From assembly GCF_000002865.3 (NCBI RefSeq), contig NW_001865051.1, positions 522,269 through 586,268 on the forward strand: a stretch of 64,000 bases of DNA, in the 5' to 3' direction. Position 1 is the first letter of the stretch; every line of letters begins with the position of its first letter. This DNA is from Monosiga brevicollis MX1. Taxonomy: Eukaryota; Opisthokonta; Choanoflagellata; Craspedida; Salpingoecidae. Shown here piece after piece: positions 22,941 to 34,716 of this stretch. The notes under the pieces were generated by a model. That model did no database searches. It saw nothing but the letters and a program-made list of their open reading frames with translations, and had not been told where the DNA came from. A program made the position numbers and the translations under genes.

Positions 22941-23152
22941 ACTGACTTCGCCTTCTGACATTTTCTGATCTGCTCCGCCCCCGCTCGCGCGTTCTGGACA
23001 AGCTTGGTAGCCGCGGCGATCCTTCGGGCGACGCTGCTCGTTTAGGTGGCAAGCCAGACTGGTGTTGTCTTGTGGGTGCTCTTCTTGTTGGCAAGGGGGA
23101 AGAGAGAGAAAAAGAGCGAAACGTCGTTGCGGCGTTGGCCCTTGCTGGCACC
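22416..23152. other. Intergenic region with poly-A tract
   Basis: No gene was recognised between the UBA-like gene and the ankyrin gene. A 36-base poly-A run occupies 22902-22937. Confidence 0.5.
22902..22937. repeat. Poly-A homopolymer, 36 bases
   Basis: This is an uninterrupted A run in intergenic DNA. It could be the tail scar of a retrotransposed copy, but no retrotransposed sequence was recognised upstream. Confidence 0.95.
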
Positions 23153-24711
23153 ATGGGTGACGATGTGGCAAGATCCATGGCCGAGGCCCGGGAGGCAGCT
23201 GAAATGGGCCGGCGACTTCAAATGACCAACTACGAGCGCTTTCTGCGTGGAGAGGTATGTCGATACGCAGCCTGTCTGCCTCCAACAAAGGTGATCCGGG
23301 CTCCTGGGCGTGTCTAGTACTCACCAGACCAACGGGTGGACCGCAACGGTTGCCACCACTTGAGCAGGAGGTGGTCTTTCCCGTGCACAACGACACCGCT
23401 GGGTTCAAGCTGAAAAAGAGCTCGTTGCCTCCACCTCGCCCCAAAAGTCGTCCGCGCAAGGTCAAATTCACCTTTGTAGATGAATTAACAGATTGCATCG
23501 CCGAAGGAGACAAGTCTGGCATTGAGCAAGCGCTCAAGGCCAATGCCAACGTCAATGCTCGTGACAACGAAGGCATGACCCCGCTTCATCGGTGAGTGTG
23601 AGGCCTCGGTCCTTCATATTTGATTGCCAAACGCAAAGTCGAGTTTTCTGGCCTGCTAAACTGATGGAACCATGGTCTTGGATTCCCCAGAGCTTGTATT
23701 GAACAGGATTTGCAAACCGTGAGCCGGCTCATCGATGCCGGTGCCGACGTGAACGTCCGTGATGACGACTGGTGGACACCACTTCACTCGGCTGCTGATG
23801 TCGGTGCGTTGGACGGCGCCTTGGATTGATGCGCTCGGTCACAGCCACCATCACTTGCCACAGCATCTGGCCCGCCCGCTCAGGTGCCCCCTTCCTTTTT
23901 GTTTGATTTATTTTATTTTATTTTATTTTCGTTCGGTTCGGCGACAGGTGCTTGGCGCATCTGCAATACGCTCTTAAACAATGGCGCCGACCCGACCGCC
24001 GTCAATGCCGATGGCGATCTTCCTCTGGACGTGGCCATGGATATGCGCACCGAGGGTGTTTTGCAGCGCGCTTTGGAGGATGCTGGTCACGCAGACAAGG
24101 TTGGGTTCCATCGTTTGGTCTTGGCCGGCACAACCCACGTTACCAACCGTCGTGTGCCTCCCGGCTGTCTGGCACTGTGGCATTCTCGCCTTAACTTGGG
24201 GCCTTGTGGGATCGGGATCCGTTGGTATAGGAAGCCTGGGAGGATCTTCGAACTCGCGATGAGCGAGTTATGCTCGCTGACATGAAGAAGCTGGTGATGC
24301 GTGGAGGCAACATCAATACTCCACTCAACGCAGCCGTTCGTTTTACTGGGCCTATTTCTCACCTGTCGCAAAGCCCTTCTCCGAGTACGCCGCTGTGGCC
24401 TCACTGCAAATTTGCATTCCCTTTCATCCTCTGATGTAGGGCGCCACCCCCTTGCACATTGCAGCGTGCAACGGCTACCAGTATGTTTGCGGTGTTGCTG
24501 TTGGTGCTCTCAGACACAATTCCGAGTTTTGACACCACCTTTGCTTCCCTCCGCGCCGCCTGTTAGTCGGGTTGTGGCCTTTCTTCTGGAAAACAAGGAT
24601 GTGCAGCTAAATGCCCGAGATCAAGATGGCAATACCCCCCTGCATCTTGCCGTCTATTTTGAAGGCAAGTCTATGCGTGGACCTCGTGGTATTTAGTTTT
24701 TTTTTTTTTTG

Positions 24712-24767
<56 letters not shown>

Positions 24768-25238
24768 AAACGTTGACCCCGGTGCGTCTTCGTACTTTGC
24801 TTGCCTATGTCTCACCGGGCTTGGCATGCCACAACCGTTGATAGCGTACGAGTGTGTGATGCAACTGGCCATGGCCGGGGCTGACATCAACGCAACCAAC
24901 ATGTACCGCCAGCGACCGATCGTCATGACCGAAAACGACACCTTGCTCAAAATTCTCAAAGCCGTCGACAAGCAAGCCGATGACCTCTTACTTTCTGGTA
25001 CGTCGGGCAGCTTTGGGTGGCAAATTGGTACTCGCGCGAGCCACACCTTCCAGCCGACTGCGACCGGCTGAAGGATCTCACGTCTGGGCTACGGCTGATT
25101 GTCAATTCGTTTTATGACGCCTTTCTAGGCATGGCTGGACGTGGGCGAACAGCGAGCGGACGCCGCCATAGCAAGCAGCAGGCTCATGACTCAATGCGCC
25201 GCGACCGCTACCAGGAAGGCATGGCCCTGCGCTCCTAA
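23153..25238 (+). CDS. MYPT/PPP1R12-16-like PP1 targeting subunit with ankyrin repeats
   Basis: About nine exons read from MGDDVARSM (exon 1 23153-23254) to a basic C-terminus ending GMALRS with TAA at 25236-25238. The KVKF motif (23458-23469) lies just before the first ankyrin repeat, as the PP1-docking RVxF motif does in MYPT proteins. Ankyrin repeats follow: NVNARDNEGMTPLHR, DVNVRDDDWWTPLHSAAD, NADGDLPLDVAMD. A DERVMLADMKKLV linker comes next, equivalent to the MYPT inter-repeat helix, then GATPLHIAACNGYQ and LNARDQDGNTPLHLAVYFEG. The family targets protein phosphatase 1 to substrates such as myosin. It lacks the long C-terminal leucine-zipper region of MYPT1, which is closer to the shorter PPP1R16 type. 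The intron at about 24700-24775 has a CT microsatellite. The acceptor of exon 2 is uncertain. Confidence 0.82.
24717..24764. repeat. (CT)n microsatellite
   Basis: About 24 CT units lie inside an intron of the ankyrin-repeat gene. Confidence 0.95.
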
Positions 25239-25882
25239 ACGACTACGACACTTTTATTATTCCTTGCCCGAGCATCCGTGTTCCACCTCCTGGGCTGCCG
25301 CGTCTTGAGCTGTTTCTTTTGGTGGGTGGCAGGCTGTCAGATACTTGTGCGGCAGCACCCTGTTCATAGCCATCATTTCTTACAGGACAATCAATCAATC
25401 CGTCATCTTGCCACTCGATTCGTGGATCTGTATCGCACACCCAAAGAAAGCACAAACCATAAAAGTACGACCAATCAAACAACAACAACAACTTTGACCC
25501 TTGACCCAGGGTTGTGCGCATTTCCTCCACATTCCCTGAACCAAAAGCATGTGTCCAGCCAATCCCACCATGCACTGAGGGAACCAGACTATGGAAACAA
25601 AAACGTGTCAAGCGAGTTACACACACACACACACATACTAGCTTAAAAGGTCTGACGTTTTTATTTGATGATCGTACGTCAAGTTGTGATGATGATGATT
25701 ATGGTGATGAGAGAGAGATCAAGAGAGAGAGCCATTTTGCCGCTCCGGCCCCGCTCCGTCATTTGCGGTGAGCCGTTCTTGTTGTTGAGGGCACGCTGGT
25801 CTCGAGCTGTGGCTGTGGCTATGGGGTGCGCTTGTTGTTATTGTAACTGGGGTATCGTGCTTGTGTGCTTAGCATATCCACC
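25239..25882. other. Intergenic region upstream of tryptophan synthase
   Basis: No gene was recognised here. It holds a short CA run (about 25618-25636) and GA runs (about 25710-25732) upstream of the Trp synthase start. The promoter must lie here. Confidence 0.45.
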
Positions 25883-28800
25883 ATGGCCGTCGCCATCCGT
25901 CAAGCGTTTGCCCGCTGCCAGCGGCTGGGCAAGCCCGCCTTTGTCGGGTTTCTGACCGCTGGCTTTCCGACGTTGGACACCACCATCCCGGCTCTTGTGG
26001 CTCTTCAGGTGTGACATGTCTGTTCCTGACACGCCTCAATTTCTTGCAGCCTGGCACCGTGCCACATCACCGCCCTTGACGCCACATGGCCCACCCTCAC
26101 AATCCATCTCGATCTACTTCACGCATGGCGATAGGAGGGCGGTGCCGACATCATCGAGCTGGGTTTGCCCTTCTCCGACCCTTTGGCCGATGGCGGGGCT
26201 ATCCAAAAGGCCAATACCCAAGCCTTGGCCAACGGCATGACCGTACCCAAACTGGTGCAACTCATTGCCGACGCGCGCAAGGTAGGCATCACCCGTCTCG
26301 AGCCCTGTCTCAGAGGGACGTCAGCCGCTCAGCATGCTCGTTTGACATCCATGGCGTTGAAATTGGTAGGCGGGTGTGACTGTGCCCATTGTTATCATGG
26401 GCTACTTCAACCCGATGATGGCCTACGGCTTCGAGCGCTTTGCCAAGGACGTAGCTGAGGCTGGTGGCAACGGCTTTATCATTGTAGATCTGCCGCCCGA
26501 GCAAGCAAGCAGTGCCTTAGAGGCCATCAATCGCCACGATCTTGGCTTTGTGCCGCTGGTGACACCCACCACGACGGATGAACGCATGGCCAAACTTGCC
26601 TCCATTGGCAACTGCTTCATTTACTGTGTGAGCGTTACTGGTACGTTGATCGGGCCTGCTTCATGTCCCCTGACCCGTCGTGACGTCTTGGTTTTTATTT
26701 TATTTTATTTCATTTATTTACTTTTTGTTTTAACGTGTGGAGTTTTGTTTTTACATGTTGCTGTTGATGTCAGCTCACGATGCTCACCACGTTGTCCGAC
26801 GGGCAGGCGTAACTGGTGCGCGCACCAATTTGGCTGAAGACTTGCCCGACTTTATTGCCCGTGTGCGCAAGCATACTCAATTGCCTCTGGCCGTGGGCTT
26901 TGGCATTAGCAAGGTAGCAACTTGCACAATCGGTCCCGCGCCCCAGTACAGGTGTCAGGAGCTCAAAAGCAACAGCTCTGCCCTCACGCCACCCTTTTGA
27001 ATTGCCACTGTTTGGAACCGGGTAGCGTGAGCACGTGGTCACGGTCGGGCAAAATGCTGATGGCGCTGTTGTGGGGTCGGCGATCATCGCCGCCGTGGAT
27101 AGCCTTGGTATGTTGACGAGGTCTAGCCAGACTTCTCCCACGCAACTCATCTGCGACTGATACGAATCTTTCGACTGTCCTCTGCCGGGTGTACGTGCGG
27201 CAGGTCCTGAGGCTTCACCGGCGGATCGGGCACAACAAGTTCAAGCTCTCATCCAAGACTTGACGCAGGGCAAGACCCATGCCGAGGGTGAAGACGAGGC
27301 GGTATGTTTCTGCTTCTCCTTGCCCGCCTGGTCAGACTACGCTTCGGTTTTGCGCTCCTTTGGTTCCACCGTGACCACGATGATTGTATACACTTCCGTT
27401 TGAGTTTGTAGATGGACAAGATTGTGGTTGATGGTGCGTCCTTTGATCAACAACATGCAGGCTTCAGCTATGGTGCTTTTGGGGGGCGCTACATCCCCGA
27501 GACCCTGGTTGAAGCCCACGAGCAGCTCTGGGAGGCCTGGCAGGAGGCTTGGAAGGACCCAGCTTTCCACGAGGAACTGGCGCACCTTCGCTCGAAATAT
27601 GTTGGTGGACCCACACCCCTTTGGAAGTGTGAGCGGCTCAGCCAAGCCTGCGGTAGGTTCATGTGCTGACGTGGCCTGATCGTTGAGCATAATTGGCGGC
27701 CCGGTGTCCTAAGCTTGTGCCGGTGATGTGTGGGGCTGCTGGCCAATGTTCTAGGCGGGGGTGAAATTTGGCTCAAGCGTGAAGATTTGGCGCACACCGG
27801 TGCGCATAAGATTAATAACGCGTTGGGCCAGGTGCTGCTCGCCAAGCGTCTCAATAAGGAGCGATTGATCGCCGAGACTGGTGCCGGTCAACATGGAGTG
27901 GCCATGGCGACGGCCTGCGCCCTTATGGGCATCAAGTGTATGTAGCACGTCCGGGCCGCGAGATCGTCAAGCATGGTTCGGGGCGGTTTTTCCATCTGGT
28001 CCTTCACTCAATTTCCTGTGTTTTGGGTGGGTTTCTGGTGTCTGATCGACAGGTGTCGTGTACATGGGTGAAGAAGACACGCAACGCCAGTCACTCAACG
28101 TCTTTCGAATGAAGATGCTCGGGGCCGAGGTGGGCGCCACGCCTTTGTATCGCTCTTGCGCATTTGGCGCTAGCTAGCAGGGCGTGTCATGCTCGTCACC
28201 GGCTCATGCTGAATGTCTGGTGAACGTTTCGCGGGGTTAGGTCGTGGCTGTCAAGTCTGGGTCGCGCACGCTCAAGGATGCTATCAACGAGGCCATGCGT
28301 GATTGGGTGACCAACGTGCGCACCACCCATTACTGCCTCGGATCGGCTGTGGGCCCACATCCTTTTCCCTTGATTGTACGCGACCTGCAATGCGTCATTG
28401 GTCGCGAAGCGCGCACGGAGGTGAGTTCGCCACGTCGCTCTTGCATTCACCGGGAGTGGGATACCCTTGGGGGAGGGTTGTTGTTTTTGGTCCTGCTGCA
28501 TCTTGAGTTCCAAATCCCGTGTCCTGAACATGGGTCCCGAGCCATGATTCCTGACGTTGTTGGGGCTGGGCTGTGACCTTAGTTTTTGGAGACCACAGGT
28601 TCTCTGCCCGATGCGGTCATTGCTTGCGTTGGGGGTGGTTCCAACGCCATCGGCATGTTCCATCCCTTTGTCGGGGACGAAGGTTGGTCTGCGTCGGTCA
28701 ACCCAAGAGAGCGTGGTTTTGGCCGGGAGGCGGCTTTCTCCTTGTTCGCGCTAGCTCTGGTGTGGTGACAGATGTGAACTTTGTGGCGGGTGATTGATCG

Positions 28801-29352
28801 CCTAGGTGTGCGCTTGATCGGCGTGGAGGCTGGTGGTGAGCACGGCGTGGAAGGGGGCAAGCACTCGGCCTCCCTGGTCGCGGGCAAGCCCGGTGTGCTG
28901 CACGGCACGTTGACCTACCTCTTGCAGGACACGGATGGACAAATCACGGAGACGCATAGCATCTCGGCCGGTCTCGACTACCCGGGTGTGGGCCCAGAGC
29001 ACTCCTTCCTCAAGGATAGTGGCCGAGCCGAGTATGTGGCCATTACGGACAGCGAGGCCTTGGATGCCTTCAAGCAGTTGTCGCAGCTGGAGGGTATCAT
29101 CCCAGCTCTCGAGTCGAGCCACGCCGTGGCCTATGGCATGAAGGTGCGTCACGGCTCTAGACGTTTCGAGTCAACCCGTGTGGGATCTCAGCCATGCGTC
29201 CGCTCACGCAAGACCGTATTGTTTCCTTGTGCGGAATGAAATAGTTGGCCAAGACGATGAAGCCTGGGCAGCGCGTGCTGGTCAACCTTTCGGGCCGTGG
29301 CGATAAGGACATGATGACTGTGGCCAAGGTCATGGGAGTGCAGCTGGATTGA
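25883..29352 (+). CDS. Bifunctional tryptophan synthase, TrpA-TrpB fusion
   Basis: About twelve exons join an alpha-type domain to a beta-type domain in one reading frame, ATG 25883 to TGA 29350-29352. The alpha part has [13 protein letters not shown], then [15 protein letters not shown] carrying the catalytic Glu and Asp, [13 protein letters not shown] and VGFGIS. It cleaves indole-3-glycerol phosphate to indole. After a short linker, the beta part starts [12 protein letters not shown] and has [19 protein letters not shown], whose Lys (codon 27808-27810) binds pyridoxal phosphate, then [10 protein letters not shown] and the phosphate-binding GGGSNAIG. It ends [11 protein letters not shown]. 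It condenses indole with serine to tryptophan. The alpha-then-beta order matches the fungal TRP5 enzyme. All key motifs are intact, so it should be active. A small 5' overlap with repeats is the only oddity. Confidence 0.93.
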
Positions 29353-29991
29353 TGATTTTACACAGCTGGGCTGACTTCTAATTTACGAAATTAGTGACAA
29401 TAATCTCTATCGACCAACAATTATCAACACCAGTTCTCAACTATATCTCCTCTGAGATTTTGAATGATCCAACCCTCAAAAATGTCGATTGACGTATAGT
29501 GCTTATCGACCTGTTTCTTTGTTCGCCCTTTTATGGTCTTTGCCCCTTTGCGTTGACTACAAAGCCACCACCACAAAGCCAAAAGGAGCCTGCTCTCGTT
29601 CACTGACTTTTTGACAAAAGAAAATTGAATGCTATTCTTTTGTTTCTTTGTTGTTTTTCTTCTGGCCCAAGTGCTCATTTTTTCTCTTCTAGTTGGTTCC
29701 TTCTCCTCTGCCCCGCCCCTCCCTCCGAGCTGACGGCACAGACCAGACGAGACTTGTACGTGGTCCCATGTACCCCGCCGGCTTCACCTTTTTCGATCAT
29801 CCACACAGGGTTGAGTGTTGGTGTTGGTGATAATGTGGGCTGCACTGGCTGTTGATGCAGTTTGCTTGGCCCTGCCAAGCGATGCTGCCTGCTTTTCTCG
29901 AGTTGCTGATCTTGGCCGCGCTGGCATGTGCATTGCTGGCTCGTCAATGTTCATAGGTTTTGAACATTTTCTGAATCTCAAGCCCAGCACG
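29353..29991. other. Intergenic region
   Basis: This is AT-richer DNA between the Trp synthase stop and the WW/SH3 gene start. No gene was recognised; it should hold the 3' UTR and the next promoter. Confidence 0.5.
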
Positions 29992-31426
29992 ATGGCTGAT
30001 CGCGAAGCCCAGCTCAAGGAGCTCTCCAAGGGTGCGTTTGGCCATGCGGTTGGCCCTTTCTTTGGGCGTTCAAATCACTGGTCTAGTCAACCTCTGAGGG
30101 CTTTCGCATCAGTTTGAATCCCGAACCAACCCCTCACTCCTGTATCTTGTTTGTTTGCCCCTGCTCCACCAGGCCGCTCTAAGGCCCCTGCAGCCGACCC
30201 CGAGGAAATCAAGCGCCGCAACCTCGAGGCCCTGCAGAAGCGCAAGGCCATGCTGTCCCAGATGAAGCAGGAGGAGGCGACCCGCCCCCTGCCCGACGGC
30301 TGGCGCCGTGTCGAGTCTCGCTCCCGCCCTGGCGAGTTTGTGTACGAAAACATTCACACTGAGGAGCGTATCGCCTGGTTCCCCACCGAGGCCGCCAAGG
30401 AAGAAGGTGCGTTGCGTTGCGTTGCATAGAGCCACCTGAGTCCCACCCTTGACCCACCTCGCCTCGCTTGACTGCCAGGAATTTCCGGCCAGCCGTGTGT
30501 TGTCCCCCAGTGCATGGGCTTGCTTGTTTTCTTACCTGACTTCTCCTGGCTGGATGCCTCCATTAGCCCAAGCTGCCCTGGTGCCGCAGAATGCTGCTGC
30601 TGACAAGAAGGCTGAGCTGAAGAAGAAGAACCTCGAGGCTCTGCAGAAGCGCAAGGCCAAGCAGGCCGAGCAAAAGCAGGCTGAGGCCAACCTCGAGCTG
30701 CCGGAGGGCTGGAAGCGCTCGGAGAGCCGCTCTCGCCCTGGAGAAGTTGTCTACGAGAACACATTCACCGGCGAGCGTCAGGCATGGTTCCCCGATGCCC
30801 CCGCCGTTGACCCCAGCATGTCAGAGGAGGACAAGAAGAAGGCGGCCCTCAAGGAGAAGAACCGCCAGGCGCTTGAAGCCCGCAAGGCCAAGCTGGCGGC
30901 CAAGAAGGCTGATGAAGCCACTCGTCCCCTGCCCAAGGGCTGGCGCCGCGTTGAGTCGCGCTCGCGCCCCGGCGAGTTTGTGTATGAAAACGAGTACACG
31001 GACGAGCGCATTGCCTGGTTCCCCGAGGAGCCTGCCGAGCCCCCGCTCCCCGAGGGCTGGCGCAAGGTCGAATCTCGCACCTACCCCGGCGAGTTTGTCT
31101 ACGAAAACATGTACACACTCGACCGCCAGGCATGGTTCCCCGAGGGCCCCGCGCCCAAGGAGCCGGTCGAGGAGGCCCCCGAAAAGCGTACCGAGGCTCA
31201 GCTCAGCCAGCTCAAGCAAGCGGCGCCTGCCGTGGACGTCATTTGCAAGGCGCGTGCCCTGTACGAGTACACGGCCGAGAACCGTGACGAGGAGATTGAC
31301 CTGCTGGAGGGCGATGTCATTGCGGTCGAGTACAAGGCTGACAACGGCTGGTGGGTCGGTATCAACACCCGCACCCAGCGCAACGGTATCTTCCCCGGTA
31401 CCTACGTGGAGGAGCTCCCCAACTAA
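29992..31426 (+). CDS. Protein with four WW-like repeats and a C-terminal SH3 domain
   Basis: Three exons (29992-30031, 30173-30406, 30567-31426) join in phase to 377 residues. Four repeats (residues about 53-84, 136-167, 222-253 and 259-290) share LPxGW, ESRSRPGE, VYEN, T.ER and AWFP. They look like WW domains, but the first loop is two residues longer than in YAP and the second Trp is one position later, giving Trp-x-Pro instead of Trp-x-x-Pro. The first three are preceded by Lys/Ala/Glu-rich helices with a near-repeated NLEALQKRKA motif. A C-terminal SH3 (ARALYEYTAENRDEEIDLLE ... WWVGINTRTQRNGIFPGTYV) ends the protein. It is a likely cytosolic scaffold for Pro-rich ligands. G+C-rich, highly biased codons suggest strong expression (inference). 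Confidence 0.88.
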
Positions 31427-32500
31427 GGCTTTGGTCATTGACCATTGGTGTCGAGGGGTTTTGAGAAGCGGTCCAACTGGCATTCATGATGTCTCTTGCC
31501 ATGCATCGTGCTGGCCACCTGCTTCTTTTTTCCTTTGCTTCTCGCCAAGCTGCGTTGGTGGTTGCATTTTTGCCTTTCCTGTGTTTTCTTTTTTCTTGTT
31601 TTGCCCTTTCTCGTTAACGAGCCAGCAGCGCCGGCTCACATGTCCCTTTCCGGTCTTGCTTTTCTCTGTTGTTTTCTTGTCATGTGTGTGCCGCTTGTCG
31701 GATTGCAACAACTCATTCCTTTTATCCTTTTTTTTTCCTCCCTGAAATGGTTGTTTTCCACGACCATGATTGTGCTTTCGGCTTGGAGTGAGCCACAACA
31801 ATGTGTGCACAAACCCCGGGCTGGTTGTTGGTTGGGTTGAAAACTGCTTGAATTGAACAGAAACTAAGCTCGGCGATGTTATAGTCTGCACGTGTTGGGC
31901 ATTCACGCGTTTGAGCAGGGCGACTGCTGCATGTACATGCACAACCTTTTTTTTTTTTTCTTTCTTGTTTTTGGATGGATTGAAAGATTCGAAGCACCAA
32001 ACATCGAAAGGGGTGGCTCTGAACAAGCCATGGTAATGATCAAAAACACATCAAGAAGAAGAATGAAGAAAAAGAAGGGCACACACACGCACACGCACAC
32101 ATACACATCTTGCCACGACGCATCCGCCCTCGGGCCGGGCATGAGCCGAGCAAATAAGTAGCACATGAAGTGTACCATTGCCTCAGAAGCCGATCCGACC
32201 ATACAACGCGTCTCGCCAACAACGTGCGCCTCAGACGCTGCCTCGCCCTGTGGAGCGGACGAAGTCCGCGCACCGGAGAGGCTGTGCGGTCGTCATCGCA
32301 AGGAGAAGCGTTGGCAAAAGAGAGGGGTGTGTCTGCGTGGTGGGGGAAGGCCATGACTCGCCACAGCGAAGAAGGATGGAAAGCCAATGGCCACAAATCC
32401 AAGCACGTGTACAAAGCAGGAAAGTACACTAAAATAATAATAGCTCTTCAAGCACTGGGCGCAATCATGAACCCAGGGTCTTGATTCCCTGATAGGGTGC
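31427..32500. other. Convergent spacer, about 1.1 kb
   Basis: This stretch lies between the stops of the WW/SH3 gene and the mucin-like gene. No supported gene was seen. It includes T-rich and CA-rich patches (about 31950-31962 and 32078-32106), probably 3' UTR sequence. Confidence 0.45.
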
Positions 32501-34716
32501 TTAGTACTTGGGCAGGCAGCGGCAGACCTTGCACTCGCCCTCGTACACCTCGCGCATCTCAGCATCAGGCTTGCAGCTGCAAAAGGATAATAAAGCAAAT
32601 TCAATCGTAAGCGGAACGCGTGTTTTCAACGTGAAGCGAGCGATGAGGGCCCAGCGATGAGAAGAGGCCATTTGGACATACCGGCGGGGGGAGACCGTGC
32701 AAGGGTTCTCGACGCAGGGCGTGGTGGTGGTGGTGACGGGTGCAGCCTGAGTGGTGGTGGTGGTGCTGGCGGGAGCAGCCTGGGTGGTGGTTGTCGTTGT
32801 CTCAGGGCGACCCTGAGTGGTGGTGGTGGTGCTGGCGGGAGCAGCCTGAGTGGTGGTCGTCGTTGTCTCAGGGCGACCCTGGGTGGTGGTGGACGTGGTG
32901 GGGTTGTAAGAGTCGGCCTTGCAAGAGCAAGTGAGGCAACCATTGTTGTCATATGCGTCCTCGGGGTAGCTACCCGGCTTGCAGTTGCATGGGCGGTAGG
33001 TAGGGCAGGTAGGACCGGCCTGGGTGGTGGTGGTGGTGGTGGTGGTAACGGGAGCAGCCTGAGTAGTGGTGGTCGTCTCGGGGCGGCCCTGAGTGGTGGT
33101 GGTGGTGGTAACGGGAGCAGCCTGAGTAGTGGTAGTCGTCTCGGGGCGGCCCTGAGTGGTGGTGGTGGTAGTGGTTACAGGGGCCTGGGTCGTGGTGACC
33201 GAGGTGGGCCCAGACCCGGCAAGGCGGCAACCGCAAGTGTAGCACGAGTTGCGGTCAAAGAAGTAGTAGACCTCAGCATTGGGTTTGCATCGGCACTCGG
33301 TGCGCACATCGGAGCAGGGGTCCCCAGCCGTGGTAGTGGTGGTCACGGGTGCCTGAGTGGTGGTGGTGGTGGTCACAGAGGCCTGGGTGGTGGTGGTAGT
33401 GGTGGCGGGGTTTTGGCTGACCGAGCGGGTGGTTGCAGGAGCTTGGGTGGTGGTAACGGTGGGCTCGAGGGTAGCGGGCAAAAGGGCACGGCATTCATCC
33501 TCGCAGTCGTTCTGGATCAGCTTGCAAGTCACGCGGCAGAGGAAGTTGTCCTCGCCCTTGGGGCCGCAGTTGGAACGGCAGGCAATTGATGCCAGACCGC
33601 ATTCGTACAGGCAATCCTCAATGGGCTGCATTGTCACCTCCTCCGTGGTCGGGGCCATGGTGGTGGTGGTAGTCGTGGAGGAAGTGGTGGTGGAGGTGGA
33701 GGTGGTGGAAGTGGTAGAGGTGGTGGTGGTTGAGGTGGTGGTGGTTGAGGTGGTGGTGGTTGAGGTGGTGGTGGTGGTGGTGGTGGTGGTGGGCTCCTCC
33801 GTGGTGGGGGCCTCCTCGGTGGTGGGAGCCTCAGTGGTGGCCTCGCAAGCCACACGCTCAAAGCGAACGGCATCGGCGGCTACCAGGCGGTTTGCGGCGG
33901 CGTTTTCGGTGGTGATCATGACGTACTCGCGATCGTTTCCGCCCTGGAAGGGGTAAGTACCAATGTATTGCCACGCGCTGTCAATGTCCGCGCCGGAGCT
34001 GGCACGGGCGGTTTGGTCCACGCGGAGGGCATCAAGACCACCGTTGTACTGAATCTCGACGGGGGCACGGGCCGTGTTGAAAGGGGAGCGGCCGTAGCTG
34101 ATGTACACGTGGTAATCACCGCCGGCCACAAAGGCGGCAGAGAAGCGCACGTATTGGCGGCGACTGTTGTGGAAGCGGTTGTTAATGTAGCTGTTGCCAC
34201 GGAAGTCAAAGCCATCGTTGGTGTGCAGCCAGGTACCGCTGACCGTGGCCTCGCCGCGCTCGGTCTCCATAATGATCTTGTCCTCGAGGCACAAGTTGAA
34301 GGGAGCGAGGGGGTCACGGCCGTTCAGCTGCTCACGCAAGGTGGCGCGAGCCGAGCATGTGTTGGGGTAGTCAGATTGGCACAGGGCAGTGTCGGGGCGA
34401 AGGCTGGGGTGCATGGCACCACACACGTCTGCTGGCATATAAAAGTCGGTGGACATGCAGCACTGTGACAGCCGCGCAAGCAAGGGCATGGCGGGATCAA
34501 AAAGAGCGTGAGTTTGGCGAGCCCTCGACTGTTTGAGAAAATAGTAAGAGGATACACCACACACTGGCCGGTTCCATGCAGCGCAGGGTGGGGAAGCTGT
34601 TGCATCGCACGCACCGACTTGTAGAAGGTGTCGAGGCCTTCCACTTCGCACTCGGAGAGGAGCGCATTGGCCGTGCCAAGAGCGACGACGGCAACCACAA
34701 AGATGGAACGCATCAT
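32501..34716 (-). CDS. Secreted Thr-rich mucin-like protein with golvesin-like domain and Cys-rich modules
   Basis: Three exons (34615-34716, 32682-34462, 32501-32576) join in phase to 652 residues. MMRSIFVVAVVALGTANA is a clear signal peptide. A Cys-containing N-terminal module follows. Residues about 110-240 have W, RRQYVRFSAAFVAGGDYHVY, VEIQYNGG, VDQT, WQYIGTYPFQGG and VAADAVRFE, which matches the golvesin/xanthan-lyase C-terminal beta-sandwich. Long Thr tracts of TTTTTST type then alternate with Cys-rich modules: one with CLYECGL..CRSNC..CRVTC..CEDEC, and three with CxC-KP-x-AE ... C-x-x-CxC that resemble antistasin/VWC-type repeats. Thr tracts are expected sites of O-glycosylation. It is probably extracellular matrix or theca material, or an adhesion protein. 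There is no transmembrane anchor. The opposite-strand Gly/Val-rich frames here are shadows of the Thr codons. Confidence 0.88.

Noticed and set aside
30747-31745. 332-residue Arg/Pro/Ser-rich frame on the plus strand
   Set aside because: It overlaps the WW/SH3 gene in another frame and its composition is the shadow of GC-rich codons; the WW and SH3 motifs fix the real frame.
32657-33589. Long plus-strand Gly/Val-rich open frame
   Set aside because: It is the complement of Thr-codon repeats in the minus-strand mucin-like gene; it has no start context, domain or splice support.
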